Below, piece by piece: positions 37,566 through 47,638 of a stretch of DNA of 64,000 bases. The stretch lies in assembly GCA_013322215.1 (NCBI GenBank), contig JAAMEZ010000014.1, forward strand, positions 248,001-312,000, in the 5' to 3' direction. A program made the translations under genes and the position numbers. The stretch comes from Martinezella rhizogenes (GTDB lineage: Bacteria > Pseudomonadota > Alphaproteobacteria > Rhizobiales > Rhizobiaceae). Within the stretch, counting starts at the first letter, position 1; the number at the start of each line of letters is the position of its first letter. The notes beneath the pieces were generated by a model. That model searched no databases, was not told the DNA's origin, and saw only the letters and a list, made by a program, of their open reading frames with translations.

Positions 37566-38363
37566 CTATTTGATGGAAGCCTCGAAGCGGTCGATGACCT
37601 TCTTCATCGTGCCGTAGGGCTCGCCAGCATGATAGGCAATCGTCAGTAGCAAGCACGCCGGCCCATGAGCAGCAACGACTTCTCCGTGCAGGATGAGCGT
37701 ATCGCTCTTGCTGTTGAATTCAAGTCGCCGTCCGGGATAGCCGCCGAGTGCGCCATCGCCCGATGTACCGGCAACAAGTTCGATATTCTCCTTCCTGAAC
37801 TGTCCAAAAAATCCGTCTGCCGTTTGCTTCAGCAATTCATCCAGTGGCTGGTTGGCGGAGGGCGATGAGGGATGCGCGCAGACAAGCGATACGAAGCTTG
37901 TCGCTGCATCCGTTTGACTGTTGGCCGCCTGCATGAAACCGGACAGTTTGTCATTGAACTGAACAGGCGCCACCTGCCATCCACTCGGCCATGTCACCTG
38001 CACCGGCATCGGTTCGAGTTTCCATTGCGCGATCGCCTTGGCCTGGATTTCCTGCTTTTCCTGCTGTTCGGCAAAATCGCCAACGCGCGTCAGCACGAGC
38101 AGCGTCAAGGCGATCGCGCCGCCTCGCATTGCCCCGCGTGCGGACGAAACGGCATTTGATGATTTGCGCGTCCAGTAACCGGCAATCAGCGTGCCAATCA
38201 GCGTCGCGAAAATGGGCGGTCCAAGCACACGACCCCAATTTCCGGCACTAAGTTCGTCTTGCACCTGTCGTGATAACACCAAGGTCAGCAGCAGATACAG
38301 GAACGCGATCGCAACCGCCCCGAGGAACGTCTTCTGATAGGAATACTCAGTCGGGCCGGCCAT
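37566..38363 (-). CDS. Hypothetical three-helix membrane protein
   Basis: A 265-residue protein of unknown family. Three hydrophobic segments lie at about 11-30, 44-62 and 76-92, followed by a soluble C-terminal domain of about 165 residues (VQVTWPSGWQVAPVQFNDK onwards) that has the feel of a lipid- or ligand-binding domain. ATG 38363 follows GGGAAGA. It stands alone, convergent with sulfatase B. No function is proposed. Confidence 0.75.
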   Translation of the reverse strand: MAGPTEYSYQKTFLGAVAIAFLYLLLTLVLSRQVQDELSAGNWGRVLGPPIFATLIGTLIAGYWTRKSSNAVSSARGAMRGGAIALTLLVLTRVGDFAEQQEKQEIQAKAIAQWKLEPMPVQVTWPSGWQVAPVQFNDKLSGFMQAANSQTDAATSFVSLVCAHPSSPSANQPLDELLKQTADGFFGQFRKENIELVAGTSGDGALGGYPGRRLEFNSKSDTLILHGEVVAAHGPACLLLTIAYHAGEPYGTMKKVIDRFEASIK

Positions 38364-38938
38364 TCATTCTTCCCTCTCCCGCATGCAACCAGGGTCGGCA
38401 TGACAGTCAATTGCAACAATGCGGCAGTTTCTGCAAACGGATGCATCAGGCTCTTCACCGCTTCGGCAAAACGCCTCACGCACGGACTTGGCAAATAGAT
38501 AACCGGAAGTTGCGTGCCTTCAAGGGAGCTGACGCCTGTCTGGCGCTGGCTTCATCCTTGAGCGTTGGAATGAGCACTGTCGAAATGCTGATCCGACGTC
38601 AGCATTTGGGACCTCCAAGACAAAGTCGGGCCAAAATCAGAGGGCTTGATTGTTCCGAAGATTACTGTCCTGGAGCGCAGAAAACGGGCTATCGAAAGCC
38701 CCTTACTCAAAAGCCGCAGCCTTGCTCAATCTGTACCGGATTTTCGCTTGTCGAAAAATCTTATCTCCGCGATTGCCGATCGAGCAGCGGCAGAAATGGC
38801 TCGCGGATATGGGCACACAACATGCGTGATCCTTCCATCAGCCCATGAATAGCAAGGACCCCGATATTGCGAGGCCCTTCGTGCTTTGGATAGCAATGGC
38901 GAACAGAATATGCGGCAGCAGAACCGTTTCCGGATCGG
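38364..38938. other. Intergenic stretch
   Basis: About 575 bases between two leftward genes. Frames on both strands (for example 38270-38848 plus, 38761-38991 minus) show no family motif, and composition is not gene-like. Nothing recognisable was found beyond the presumed promoter of the membrane-protein gene. Confidence 0.5.
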
Positions 38939-40204
38939 TCAACCCGCTTGCTTGCATGCGCGGCCGTATGTTTCGAGGACATCGCCGACAAACGTCTTGA
39001 CGATCTTGCTTACACTGTCCTTCACGCCGACCCTATCCGCCATTCGCCCAAGGAACTGGCTTGCCAGCGTCGGTGGGATTTCGCGGCCATAAAGTGTATC
39101 GGTGAGCTTTTGAACGGCGCGAACAGCTTCAGGATAACCCCAATAGTAACGAATTCTGTCACTGTAGCTGTAGCGGAGTTGAAGCCGGGCCTCATCGCTG
39201 CCGTGATAATGTCCTGCCCAGTCGCCTGTATGCTTCAGCATGAGGCGCTCCATGGCGACGGCAAGGTTGCGGTCATAGTCGGGATCCAGTTCCGTTGCGA
39301 TCAAGTCAAGCGCGAAGAGGCCCTCTCGCAGTGCAAACGTCAATCCAGGCCCAACCTTCAGAATTGGAAATCCATCGCGCACCAGTGCGGTCAGCGCGCC
39401 CTCCGACTGATAGTCGGTCGAATGCGCTTCGAAAACCAGGCCGACTTCCTGATCGAGCACACCGGTAAGCTTCCTTGCAAGCTCCGGTCTGTAGTCAACC
39501 ACGTTTTCATTGCCGAATTCCACGCCCGGCTGGACGACGAAGGCAATGCATCTGTCGAATGCCTCCGACAGCCCCTCCCTTGCGAAAATCTCGCGATGGG
39601 TCTCGATGCTGGCCCTGGCAGCTTCGGCCCCGGTCGGCTCGACGACATCGAGCGCATGGTCCGCGCCCCCCGGGACTGGAACTTCCGTCCCCAGCACGTA
39701 GAGCGGCTCGGTGCCCACTTCCCGCGCAGCCTGCTCGGCGACTTTGGCAAGCCTTGCCGCCCTTTGAGCCACGATCGCATCGTCGAGGGCAGATGGGTCA
39801 TCGGCGCAGGCCATGGATGCGTCGAGATGGATTTTGGTGAAGCCCGCTTTCACATATTCAGCAACCATGATCTCGGCTTTGGCCATCGCCGCCGCAGCGG
39901 TCTCTCGCCGCCAGGGATTTGGTCCGAGATGATCACCGCCGAGGATTACCTCGGAAGTCCCGACCCCGTTGGCCTCGGCGAGCGCGAGAACATCTCCAGC
40001 AAAATCCGCCGGCGTCTTTCCGGTATAGCCGCCGAACTGATTAACCTGATTGCAGGTAGCCTCTATCAAGACCGGACCGCCCTCCCGTTGAGCCAGCGAC
40101 ATCGTTGCTTCAAGCACGAGCGGGTGCGCCGAACACACCGATGTAATTCCGACCGGCTTGCCGGCGCGGCGAACATCTGCAAGGCTTTTAAGAAAGAGGT
40201 TCAT
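38939..40204 (-). CDS. gatZ: GatZ/KbaZ-like protein, probable tagatose-6-phosphate epimerase or aldolase subunit
   Basis: A 421-residue member of the GatZ/KbaZ family (tagatose-bisphosphate aldolase non-catalytic subunit). Visible blocks are [48 protein letters not shown] and [10 protein letters not shown]. No class II aldolase catalytic partner (GatY/KbaY) is present. In Agrobacterium galactitol/altritol work, stand-alone members next to a tagatose kinase act as D-tagatose-6-phosphate 4-epimerases. The same role is likely here but unproven. It overlaps the upstream sugar-kinase gene by four bases. Confidence 0.88.
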   Translation of the reverse strand: MNLFLKSLADVRRAGKPVGITSVCSAHPLVLEATMSLAQREGGPVLIEATCNQVNQFGGYTGKTPADFAGDVLALAEANGVGTSEVILGGDHLGPNPWRRETAAAAMAKAEIMVAEYVKAGFTKIHLDASMACADDPSALDDAIVAQRAARLAKVAEQAAREVGTEPLYVLGTEVPVPGGADHALDVVEPTGAEAARASIETHREIFAREGLSEAFDRCIAFVVQPGVEFGNENVVDYRPELARKLTGVLDQEVGLVFEAHSTDYQSEGALTALVRDGFPILKVGPGLTFALREGLFALDLIATELDPDYDRNLAVAMERLMLKHTGDWAGHYHGSDEARLQLRYSYSDRIRYYWGYPEAVRAVQKLTDTLYGREIPPTLASQFLGRMADRVGVKDSVSKIVKTFVGDVLETYGRACKQAG

Positions 40205-41190
40205 GCTGCTCTCCGCGGATTGGTGGAAAGGAAAAAATCAAGTTGTGCGATGTCGGGCAGGCCGGTCATGGGCCCCCGCTGTGTCACATTATAGGCCCCG
40301 GCCGCGGCTGCCCGTTCCAATGAGACCTCCGGGCCAAGACCCTGCCGGCGCGACGTCAAATAAGTCGCGCCAAAGGCATCTCCTGCACCGGTTGGATCGA
40401 CTTCGTCCACTTCGAACCCATGGAAATCATATCTCGCGCCGGAGGCCCCAAAAAAGGTGGCTCCCTGCCTGCCACGCTTCAACGCAATTTCGCCGACACC
40501 ACGAGCCTGGAGTGCCTTGACGGCCGCGGTCTCTCCGTCTGTTCCCGCGGCTACAAAGAGCTCTTCGCCAGACGGCAACAGAAGATCAGCATTGCGGATC
40601 ATGGCCTCGAATTGGCTCCGGAAATTTCCTGAACCGAGGAGTTCCTTGCGGATGTTCGGATCGAACGAGACCGATCCACCACGGAAGCGAACCGAACGGA
40701 TGGCAGCATCGATCACATTGCCAGCTCCCGGGATTGCAAAGGCAGACCCCATTACATGCACATGTCCGGCCTTGGCAATCAAGGTCTCTGCCGACGACGT
40801 AAGGGTTATCGAGCCGGCTGCCGAATGCATGATATTGAATATAAAGTCTCGCGATCCGTCGTCACGATAGCGAACGAACGCACTCCCAGTCGGCCTATCA
40901 GGCGAGATGGATATGGCCGAGGTGTCTACGCCGTCCTGCCTGAGGCGCTCTATATTCACAGCGCCGAAGTCGTCGGCCCCTACCGTTGCAATGATGCCAG
41001 CCGCGCCGCCAAGACGGGCGACCTGATCGATGAAAATTGCGGGTGCGCCACTCGGAAACGGGCCGATGAGCGTCTGAGGCTCCTTGAATCCGAACCCGGT
41101 GGTGCTCGCCATGATCTCGACGAGTATCTCGCCGACCGTGATCGTCGGGCCGAGGCTTTCCGGGGCTATGCGCCCATTGTGAACAATCAT
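40201..41190 (-). CDS. PfkB-family sugar kinase (probable tagatose/ketohexose kinase)
   Basis: A 329-residue ribokinase-family enzyme that phosphorylates a sugar with [19 protein letters not shown] near residues 61-76 and the catalytic anion-hole motif [10 protein letters not shown], with catalytic Asp271, are intact. ATG 41190 follows GGGAGGATGAGCAC. It is coupled to the GatZ-like gene by an ATGA overlap, and is divergent from a polyol importer whose dehydrogenase would yield a ketose. D-tagatose 6-kinase fits the context best. Confidence 0.88.
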   Translation of the reverse strand: MIVHNGRIAPESLGPTITVGEILVEIMASTTGFGFKEPQTLIGPFPSGAPAIFIDQVARLGGAAGIIATVGADDFGAVNIERLRQDGVDTSAISISPDRPTGSAFVRYRDDGSRDFIFNIMHSAAGSITLTSSAETLIAKAGHVHVMGSAFAIPGAGNVIDAAIRSVRFRGGSVSFDPNIRKELLGSGNFRSQFEAMIRNADLLLPSGEELFVAAGTDGETAAVKALQARGVGEIALKRGRQGATFFGASGARYDFHGFEVDEVDPTGAGDAFGATYLTSRRQGLGPEVSLERAAAAGAYNVTQRGPMTGLPDIAQLDFFLSTNPRRAA

Positions 41191-41474
41191 GTGCTCATCC
41201 TCCCTGCTGCATTGATCGGTACGTCTTCCAATGGCTCGCGTCAATCATAACTTTACGCATGAAAATTTTTAAGAAGGCGCATACCTTGATTGCAAATCGA
41301 TACCTCCAATCGATATGCGAAATAATATATTTTATTTTCAATAAGATATCGACAAAGCACTAAGTCGCGCCGCTTTTTGTCAATAAATTTTGATTGACAC
41401 GGAGCGCATACTAAATAATTGAATATTTACGCACGTAAGATTGTGCGCTAACGCTCGTAAGGAGGAGCGAGACG
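41191..41474. promoter_or_regulatory. Divergent polyol promoter with three operator-like sites
   Basis: This AT-rich 284-bp gap carries TTACGCACGTAA (41427-41438), TTACGCATGAAA (41253-41264) and TAACGCTCGTAA (41449-41460). The last two each match the first at 10 of 12 positions. The sites at 41427 and 41449 are 22 bp apart, two helical turns, and lie just downstream of a consensus TTGACA (41394-41399). The third lies near the kinase start. The arrangement fits repression of both directions by one LacI protein, most likely the one encoded at 47721. Confidence 0.6.
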
Positions 41475-42788
41475 ATGAAGAGGATTCTTGCTGTAATGCT
41501 GTCTTCGGCCGCCGGCTGCTCGCTGGCTGCAGGCTTGGCTCAGGCTGAGGAACTGACGATCGCCACCGTCAACAATGGCGATATGATCATCATGCAAAAG
41601 CTTTCCCCCGAGTGGGAAAAAGAGACGGGCAACAAGCTCAATTGGGTCGTCCTCGAAGAAAACGTGCTCCGCCAGAAGCTGACCACGGATATCGCGACGA
41701 AGGGCGGCCAATACGACATCATGACCATCGGCGGCTATGAGGCGCCGATCTGGGGCAAGAAGGGCTGGCTTCAGCCGATCGACGACCTCGGCGACGACTA
41801 CGACTACGGCGACCTGCTGGCGCCGATCAAATCCGGCCTGACCGTCGACGGCAAGCTCTACGCCGTGCCGTTCTACACCGAAAGCTCGTTTACCCTTTAC
41901 CGCAAGGATCTGTTCGACGCAGCGGGCCTCAAGATGCCCGACCAGCCGACCTACGATCAGATCAAGGAATTTGCGGACAAGCTCACCGACAAGTCCAAGG
42001 AGCAATACGGCCTTTGCCTGCGGGGCAAGCCGGGTTGGGGCGAGAACATGGCCTTCCTCGGAACCATGATCAACACCTATGGCGGCCGCTGGTTCGACAT
42101 GGACTGGAAGCCGCAGATCAACTCCGAACCGTGGAAGAAAGCCATTACCGACTACGTCGATCTCATGAAGAAGGACGGCCCTCCCGGCGTGACGTCAAAT
42201 GGCTTTAACGAGAACCAGGCCCTGTTTTCGACCGGTCACTGCGCCATGTGGATCGATGCGACCTCGGCAGCCGGCCGCGTTTACGATCCCAAGCAGAGCC
42301 AGGTGGCCGACAAGATCGCCTTCACGCGCGCGCCGGTCAATGTGACGCCGAACGGATCGAGCTGGTCGTGGTCGTGGAACCTCGCGATTCCAACCTCTTC
42401 CACCAAGGAAGAGGCTGCCAAATCCTTCATCAAGTGGGCCACTTCCAAGCAATATGTGAAGATGGTCGGCGAGAAGGAGGGTTGGGTTGCCGTTCCGCCC
42501 GGCACCCGCAAGTCGACCTATGACCTGCCCGAATACCAGAAGGCCGCTCCTTTTGCCGGCACCGTGCTGAAGGCCATCCTTTCTGCCGATCCGGCGCATC
42601 CGACCAAGGATCCGGTTCCCTACACCGGTGTCCAGTTCGTCGCGATCCCGGAATTCCAGGGGATCGGAACGATCGTCGGTCAGCAGATCGCGTCGGCGCT
42701 TGCTGGCCAGCAAACCGTTGATGCCGCTCTCGACAATGCCCAGAAGCAGGTCGAGCGCGAGATGAAAAAGGCCGGCTACCCCAAGTGA
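41475..42788 (+). CDS. Polyol ABC transporter substrate-binding protein (SmoE-like)
   Basis: A 437-residue periplasmic binding protein with a Sec signal peptide ending GLAQAEE. The mature region starts LTIATVNNGDMIIMQKLSPEWEKETG and contains QYDIMTIGGYEAPIWGKKGWLQP, typical of the sorbitol/mannitol-type (SmoE/MtlE) proteins of rhizobia. ATG 41475 follows AAGGAGGAGCGAGAC. First gene of a six-gene rightward operon followed by a LacI regulator. Two hairpins just downstream may raise its expression relative to the permeases. Confidence 0.9.
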   Translation: MKRILAVMLSSAAGCSLAAGLAQAEELTIATVNNGDMIIMQKLSPEWEKETGNKLNWVVLEENVLRQKLTTDIATKGGQYDIMTIGGYEAPIWGKKGWLQPIDDLGDDYDYGDLLAPIKSGLTVDGKLYAVPFYTESSFTLYRKDLFDAAGLKMPDQPTYDQIKEFADKLTDKSKEQYGLCLRGKPGWGENMAFLGTMINTYGGRWFDMDWKPQINSEPWKKAITDYVDLMKKDGPPGVTSNGFNENQALFSTGHCAMWIDATSAAGRVYDPKQSQVADKIAFTRAPVNVTPNGSSWSWSWNLAIPTSSTKEEAAKSFIKWATSKQYVKMVGEKEGWVAVPPGTRKSTYDLPEYQKAAPFAGTVLKAILSADPAHPTKDPVPYTGVQFVAIPEFQGIGTIVGQQIASALAGQQTVDAALDNAQKQVEREMKKAGYPK

Positions 42789-42800
42789 GATAGCCGCCTC

Positions 42801-42863
42801 GCCCGCGGTGTCGCGACCGCGGGCTTCCTCCCGGAGGGTTCCGGCAGCGCCCGCTGCCGGAAC
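42801..42863. terminator. Two tandem hairpins between binding-protein and permease genes
   Basis: GCCCGCGGT (42801-42809) pairs with ACCGCGGGC (42816-42824). GTTCCGGCAGCG (42838-42849) pairs with its exact complement at 42852-42863. They lie in the 152-bp gap after the SBP gene. Such structures commonly shield the upstream mRNA from decay or partly terminate, giving more binding protein than permease. The second stem resembles the one at 15343-15372. Confidence 0.65.
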
Positions 42864-42940
42864 TCCGGCTCGCTTCCTTTCCCAATCGCTCCGTCCGATC
42901 GCCTCCAGCCGGCGGCCAAGACACGGCGAAGAGGTTTTCG

Positions 42941-43849
42941 ATGACAACGATTTCGCGTGAATTCATCCGGCGGACACCGAAGCGTTCCGGCCGTTCGATC
43001 CGAACCGGCCCGCTTCTTGCGCCAGCTGTCGGCCTTCTCCTGGCCTGGATGATCGTTCCGCTCGCCCTGACGCTCTGGTTCTCGATGCAGTATTACAATC
43101 TGCTTGATCCATTGAGCGCCGGTTTCGCCGGTCTCGACAACTATTCCTATCTGCTGACCGATGGCGGTCTCTTGGCGGCGATCTTCAGGACTCTCATCAT
43201 TCTTTTCGCCGCCCTTGCCCTATCTATCGGCTTCGGAGTGGTGTTCGCGCTGCTCTTCGATGTCGAATTCGCCGGGCGCGGAATTGCACGGCTTTTGATT
43301 ATCGCCCCATTCTTCGTGATGCCGACGGTTACTGCGTTGATCTGGAAGAACCTCCTGATGCACCCGGTCAATGGGCTCTTTGCCTATCTTGCCAAGCTCG
43401 TCGGCCTGACGCCGATCGACTGGTTCGTGCAGATCCCGATGACTTCCATCATCATCATCGTCGCCTGGCAGTGGATACCGTTCGCGACGCTTATCCTGAT
43501 GACCGCTATGCAGTCGCTCGACCGCGAACAGATGGAAGCAGCTCGGCTTGATGGTTCGAGAGGATGGTCGACGTTCCGTCACATCATACTGCCGCACCTT
43601 TTGCGACCGATTTCAGTCGTCGTCATGATCGAGACCATCTTTCTGCTCGCAGTATTCGCCGAAATCCAGGTCACGACGACGGGCGGGCCAGGTACGGCGA
43701 CCACGACGCTCACCTATTTCATCTATAACAAGGCCCTTCTCCAGTGGGACGTCGGAGCTGCATCGGCTGGGGGCGTTTTTGCGATCATCCTTGCCAATGT
43801 CGTCGCGGCATTCCTGATCCGCACTGTCGCCCGCAATCTGGATAATTGA
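42941..43849 (+). CDS. Polyol ABC transporter permease (SmoF-like)
   Basis: A 302-residue MalF-type permease with a first helix LLAPAVGLLLAWMIVPLALTL, about six helices, and the EAA loop MEAARLDGSRGWSTFRHIILP. It starts at ATG 42941 after GCGAAGAGG. It partners the next gene, 12 bp downstream, to form the inner-membrane channel of the polyol importer. Confidence 0.92.
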   Translation: MTTISREFIRRTPKRSGRSIRTGPLLAPAVGLLLAWMIVPLALTLWFSMQYYNLLDPLSAGFAGLDNYSYLLTDGGLLAAIFRTLIILFAALALSIGFGVVFALLFDVEFAGRGIARLLIIAPFFVMPTVTALIWKNLLMHPVNGLFAYLAKLVGLTPIDWFVQIPMTSIIIIVAWQWIPFATLILMTAMQSLDREQMEAARLDGSRGWSTFRHIILPHLLRPISVVVMIETIFLLAVFAEIQVTTTGGPGTATTTLTYFIYNKALLQWDVGAASAGGVFAIILANVVAAFLIRTVARNLDN

Positions 43850-43861
43850 GGAGAGACGAGA

Positions 43862-44695
43862 ATGGCAAGACGAAACAACCTCCTTCATTCTCAGAAGCTC
43901 TGGTGCGGAATCGGTGGCTGGACTGCAGCTCTGCTGATGTTCTTTCCAATCCTCTGGATGCTCATGGCATCATTCAAAACCGAGATTGATGCGGTAGCGA
44001 CCCCTCCGAAGATTTTCTTTACGCCGACGCTGGAAAACTTCGTTGATGTCAATGCCCGTGCCAATTACGTCCAATATGCACTGAACAGTGTCGTCGAGAG
44101 CATCGGCTCGACTATATTATGCCTCGCAATAGGCATTCCTGCTGCCTATGCGGCCGCTTTCTTTCCGGGCAAGAGAACCAAAGATCTCCTGATGTGGATG
44201 CTCTCGACAAAGATGCTTCCCGCTGTCGGAGTATTGGTTCCCATCTATCTATTGTGCCGAGACAGCGGTCTTCTGGATACGCGAACAGCGATCGTCATCG
44301 TCTTCACGCTGTCGAATCTGCCGATCGTGGTCTGGATGCTCTACTCCTTCTTCAAGGACGTGCCGCATGAAATCCTTGAAGCCAGTCGTATGGATGGCGC
44401 AAGTACCTTCGAGCAGATCTGGTACCTGCTCCTTCCCCTGACGCTTCCAGGGATCGCATCCACTGCACTTCTCTCCACCATTTTGTGCTGGAACGAAGCC
44501 TTCTGGAGCCTGAATCTCACTGCTTCCAAGGCAGGTCCGCTCACGGCGTTCATCGCATCCTTTTCTTCGCCCGAGGGACTTTTCTGGGCGAAGCTCTCGG
44601 CGGCTTCGACGCTCGCCATCACACCCATCCTCGTCTTCGGCTGGATGACACAGCGCCAGCTCGTGCGCGGTCTGACCTTCGGCGCAGTCAAATAG
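43862..44695 (+). CDS. Polyol ABC transporter permease (SmoG-like)
   Basis: A 277-residue MalG-type permease. It has an N-terminal helix near 20-40, a large periplasmic loop, and the EAA loop LEASRMDGASTFEQIWYLLLP. The start at 43862 is preceded by GAGGAGAGACGAGA. It ends 9 bp before the ATPase gene. It forms the heterodimeric channel with the SmoF-like protein. Confidence 0.92.
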   Translation: MARRNNLLHSQKLWCGIGGWTAALLMFFPILWMLMASFKTEIDAVATPPKIFFTPTLENFVDVNARANYVQYALNSVVESIGSTILCLAIGIPAAYAAAFFPGKRTKDLLMWMLSTKMLPAVGVLVPIYLLCRDSGLLDTRTAIVIVFTLSNLPIVVWMLYSFFKDVPHEILEASRMDGASTFEQIWYLLLPLTLPGIASTALLSTILCWNEAFWSLNLTASKAGPLTAFIASFSSPEGLFWAKLSAASTLAITPILVFGWMTQRQLVRGLTFGAVK

Positions 44696-44704
44696 GAAAC
44701 GCAT

Positions 44705-45817
44705 ATGGCTACTCTCAGTCTCAAGGAAGTGAAGAAGACCTTTGGCGCGGTCAACGTCATCAAGGGTGTCGATCTCGATATCAGCGACCGGGAATTCGTG
44801 GTGTTTGTCGGCCCGTCGGGCTGTGGGAAATCGACGCTGCTGCGCATGATCGCGGGGCTCGAGGATATCAGCAGCGGTGATCTGGTTATCGATGGTGATC
44901 ATGCCAACGACATCCCACCCGATCAGCGCGGCCTGGCCATGGTGTTCCAGACCTATGCGCTTTATCCGCATATGTCGGTCAAGGATAATATGGGGTTTGC
45001 GCTGAAGCTGGCCGGCATTCCTCAAGGCGAACGGGACGCCAAGATCAATGAGGTCGCAGGCCTCTTGCAGCTCGGGCATCTGCTGGATCGCAAGCCGAAG
45101 CAACTCTCCGGCGGACAACGCCAACGCGTCGCCATCGGGCGCGCGATGGTTCGTTCGCCACGCATCTTCCTGTTCGATGAACCGCTTTCCAACCTGGATG
45201 CCGCGCTGCGCGTGCAGATGCGCATAGAGCTGGCACGCCTCCATGACCAGCTCGGGGCGACGATGATCTACGTCACCCACGATCAGGTCGAGGCCATGAC
45301 GCTTGCCGACAAGATCGTGGTTCTGCGCGATGGCCGGATCGAGCAGGTGGGCGCACCGATGGAGCTCTACCACAGTCCGGTGAACCAGTTCGTCGCGGGC
45401 TTCATAGGCTCGCCAGCCATGAACTTCCTCCCGGTGACAGCGTCGAGCGCCGGCGCATCCGGCGTCTCTGTGTCGCTGCCGGGTGGCTCGACATTGGAGG
45501 TTCCAGCCTCCGGCACGGTCAGCTCCGGCGCGACCATGACGCTCGGCATCAGGCCGGAACATCTCCGCATCGCCCAAGACGGCCCCATCTCAGGCGAGAT
45601 CATGGTCGTCGAGCGGCTTGGCGGCCACACCTATGTCTATGTGCAGATCGCCCCCGGGCGATTGGTCATCGTAGAGACGGATGGAGCCGACAGCCATCGC
45701 CTGCATGAAACGGTCTCTCTGGCGTTCAATGCATCAGACGGCCATCTCTTCGATGAAAACGGCATCGCGCTGCGCAGGCTCGAAGCCAACCATATCACCA
45801 CCAACGTTGCGCATTAG
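44705..45817 (+). CDS. Polyol ABC transporter ATP-binding protein (SmoK/UgpC-like)
   Basis: A 370-residue ATPase with Walker A GPSGCGKS (36-43), Q-loop [11 protein letters not shown], signature LSGGQRQR, Walker [12 protein letters not shown], switch THDQVEAMT, and a C-terminal TOBE/regulatory domain of about 130 residues. All nucleotide-binding residues are present. It powers the SmoEFG-like importer. Length and domain plan match UgpC/MalK proteins. Confidence 0.94.
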   Translation: MATLSLKEVKKTFGAVNVIKGVDLDISDREFVVFVGPSGCGKSTLLRMIAGLEDISSGDLVIDGDHANDIPPDQRGLAMVFQTYALYPHMSVKDNMGFALKLAGIPQGERDAKINEVAGLLQLGHLLDRKPKQLSGGQRQRVAIGRAMVRSPRIFLFDEPLSNLDAALRVQMRIELARLHDQLGATMIYVTHDQVEAMTLADKIVVLRDGRIEQVGAPMELYHSPVNQFVAGFIGSPAMNFLPVTASSAGASGVSVSLPGGSTLEVPASGTVSSGATMTLGIRPEHLRIAQDGPISGEIMVVERLGGHTYVYVQIAPGRLVIVETDGADSHRLHETVSLAFNASDGHLFDENGIALRRLEANHITTNVAH

Positions 45818-45844
45818 GCGCAACCTCTGTCAGGGAGGAATATC

Positions 45845-46615
45845 ATGAAGCTGAAAGACAAAGTCGCACTCATCACCGGCGGTGCCCGTGGCATCGGACT
45901 TGGCTTTGCGGAGGCCTACATCAAGGAAGGCGCGAAAGTCATCATCGTCGATATCAATATCGAAAGAGCATCCGAGGCCGCCCGAGAACTCGGGCCGAAC
46001 GCCGCCGCGATGAAACTCGATGTCACCGATCTCCATGCCATCGACGCTGTCGTCAAGGAGATCGACCAGGCCTATGGCGGCATCGACATTCTGGTGAACA
46101 ATGCCGCCATCTTCGACATGGCTCCGATCAACGAGATCACCGAGGCTAGCTACGAGAAGGTGTTTTCGATCAACCTGAAGGGCCCCCTCTTCATGATGAA
46201 GGCCGTTTCGAACGTCATGATTGCCCGCGGCCGAGGCGGCAAGATCATCAACATGGCAAGCCAGGCCGGGCGCCGTGGCGAAGCATTGGTGCTGCTCTAT
46301 TGCGCCTCCAAGGCAGCCATCATTTCGGCAACACAATCAGCGGCCTTGGGCCTGGTGAAATACGGCATCAACGTAAACGCCATCGCGCCCGGCGTGGTCG
46401 ATGGCGAGCACTGGGATATCGTCGATGCCCACTTCGCGAAGTGGGAAGGCCTGAAGCCGGGCGAGAAGAAGGCTGCCGTTGCCAGGTCCGTTCCGATCGG
46501 AAGGTTCGCAACGCCCGACGATATCAAGGGTCTTGCGGTGTTTCTTGCGTCCTCGGACAGCGATTACATCCTCGCGCAGACCTATAATGTCGATGGTGGC
46601 AACTGGATGAGCTGA
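45845..46615 (+). CDS. Polyol 2-dehydrogenase, SDR family (sorbitol/galactitol dehydrogenase-like)
   Basis: A 256-residue classical SDR with TGGARGIG (11-18), Asp36 for NAD, NNAA (85-88), Ser139, and Tyr152/Lys156 in YCASK. Sequence pattern and context match rhizobial SmoS (sorbitol dehydrogenase) and galactitol dehydrogenases, which oxidise a hexitol to a ketohexose. With the divergent kinase and GatZ-like protein, galactitol to D-tagatose is the most economical proposal; sorbitol to fructose is the alternative. ATG 45845 follows AGGGAGGAATATC. Confidence 0.9.
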   Translation: MKLKDKVALITGGARGIGLGFAEAYIKEGAKVIIVDINIERASEAARELGPNAAAMKLDVTDLHAIDAVVKEIDQAYGGIDILVNNAAIFDMAPINEITEASYEKVFSINLKGPLFMMKAVSNVMIARGRGGKIINMASQAGRRGEALVLLYCASKAAIISATQSAALGLVKYGINVNAIAPGVVDGEHWDIVDAHFAKWEGLKPGEKKAAVARSVPIGRFATPDDIKGLAVFLASSDSDYILAQTYNVDGGNWMS

Positions 46616-46625
46616 GTGATCCGAC

Positions 46626-47633
46626 ATGAAAGCAATATGTTTCACCGAAAAAGGCGTTGCGGGGCTGGCCGACATGCCGTTGCCCGCTTTGGCGCCGGGA
46701 CATGCCCTCATCCGCGTGAAGGCTGGGGGGCTCTGCCACACGGATATCGACGTTCTTCACGGCCGCTACGGCGAAGGGCGCTTTCCTCTGATTCCCGGCC
46801 ATGAATATGCAGGCTTGGTCGAGGCGGTCGCCGAAGATGTCACCGGTTTGCGGCCGGGCGCAAGGGTCGCCGTCGATCCCAACCTGCCCTGTGGCACCTG
46901 CAATCTGTGCCGCAAGGGACTGACAAATCTTTGCAAGGAGTTGAAGGCCTACGGCGTCACCCAAGATGGCGGCTTTGCCGAATACAGCATCGTTAGGGTG
47001 TCTCACCTGCACGATATCGGGGATCTTTCATTCGACGTCGCGGCTTTGGCCGAGCCGCTCGCCTGTGTCCTTAACGGGCTCGGCAATATCGGCCTGACAA
47101 CCGACGTGCGGCGCGCGGAAAACGCTCTGATATTCGGCGGCGGCCCGATCGGGCTGCTGCTTGCCTTGTCGATCAGGGCGCAAGGCGTCAGCGACGTCGT
47201 CGTTGCCGATATCGATGAAAGCCGCCTCAGCTTTGCCAGGGAGCTGGGATTGGATGCCGTGCATCCTGCGTCCCCGGAACTCGAGAGCCGTAAACGAGCT
47301 TTCGATCTTGTTGCCGATGCGACGGGTGTTCCGACAGTCGTGGAGAGCATGCCGGAATTTGCACAGGACGGCGGCGCGATCCTGGTGTTCGGCGTATGTG
47401 CTCCCGGCGTTCGGGTCCCGATATCCCCCTTCGACATCTTCCGGCGTCAGCTGACGATTGCAGGCTCGCACTCGTTGAATCAGAATCTGCCTGCCGCCCT
47501 TGATTTGCTTCGTAAGGATAACGGCACAATGGCTCGCCTCATCTCACATCGGCTTCCGCTCAAGGAGGTATTGCCCTTTTTCACCAAGCGCGGCGGCACG
47601 CCCACGATGAAAGTGCAATTTGTCGCGGAATAA
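46626..47633 (+). CDS. Zinc-dependent alcohol/polyol dehydrogenase (MDR family)
   Basis: A 335-residue medium-chain dehydrogenase. Catalytic-zinc ligands are Cys37 (GGLCHTD) and His59-Glu60 (GHEYAG). The structural zinc site is complete (Cys89, 92, 95, 103). The Rossmann motif GGGPIG lies near residue 171. It should oxidise a polyol or secondary alcohol with NAD. It follows the SDR by 10 bp in the same operon, so the operon may handle two polyols or two oxidation positions. The exact substrate is unknown. Confidence 0.92.
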   Translation: MKAICFTEKGVAGLADMPLPALAPGHALIRVKAGGLCHTDIDVLHGRYGEGRFPLIPGHEYAGLVEAVAEDVTGLRPGARVAVDPNLPCGTCNLCRKGLTNLCKELKAYGVTQDGGFAEYSIVRVSHLHDIGDLSFDVAALAEPLACVLNGLGNIGLTTDVRRAENALIFGGGPIGLLLALSIRAQGVSDVVVADIDESRLSFARELGLDAVHPASPELESRKRAFDLVADATGVPTVVESMPEFAQDGGAILVFGVCAPGVRVPISPFDIFRRQLTIAGSHSLNQNLPAALDLLRKDNGTMARLISHRLPLKEVLPFFTKRGGTPTMKVQFVAE

Positions 47634-47638
47634 TCTCG

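Noticed and set aside
38948..40294. Plus-strand frame of 448 residues opposite the GatZ-like gene
   Set aside because: It is antisense to a conserved family member and shows no recognisable motif.
44249..45577. Minus-strand frame of 442 residues opposite the SmoK-like ATPase
   Set aside because: The ATPase on the plus strand has all its nucleotide-binding motifs; the antisense frame is composition-driven.
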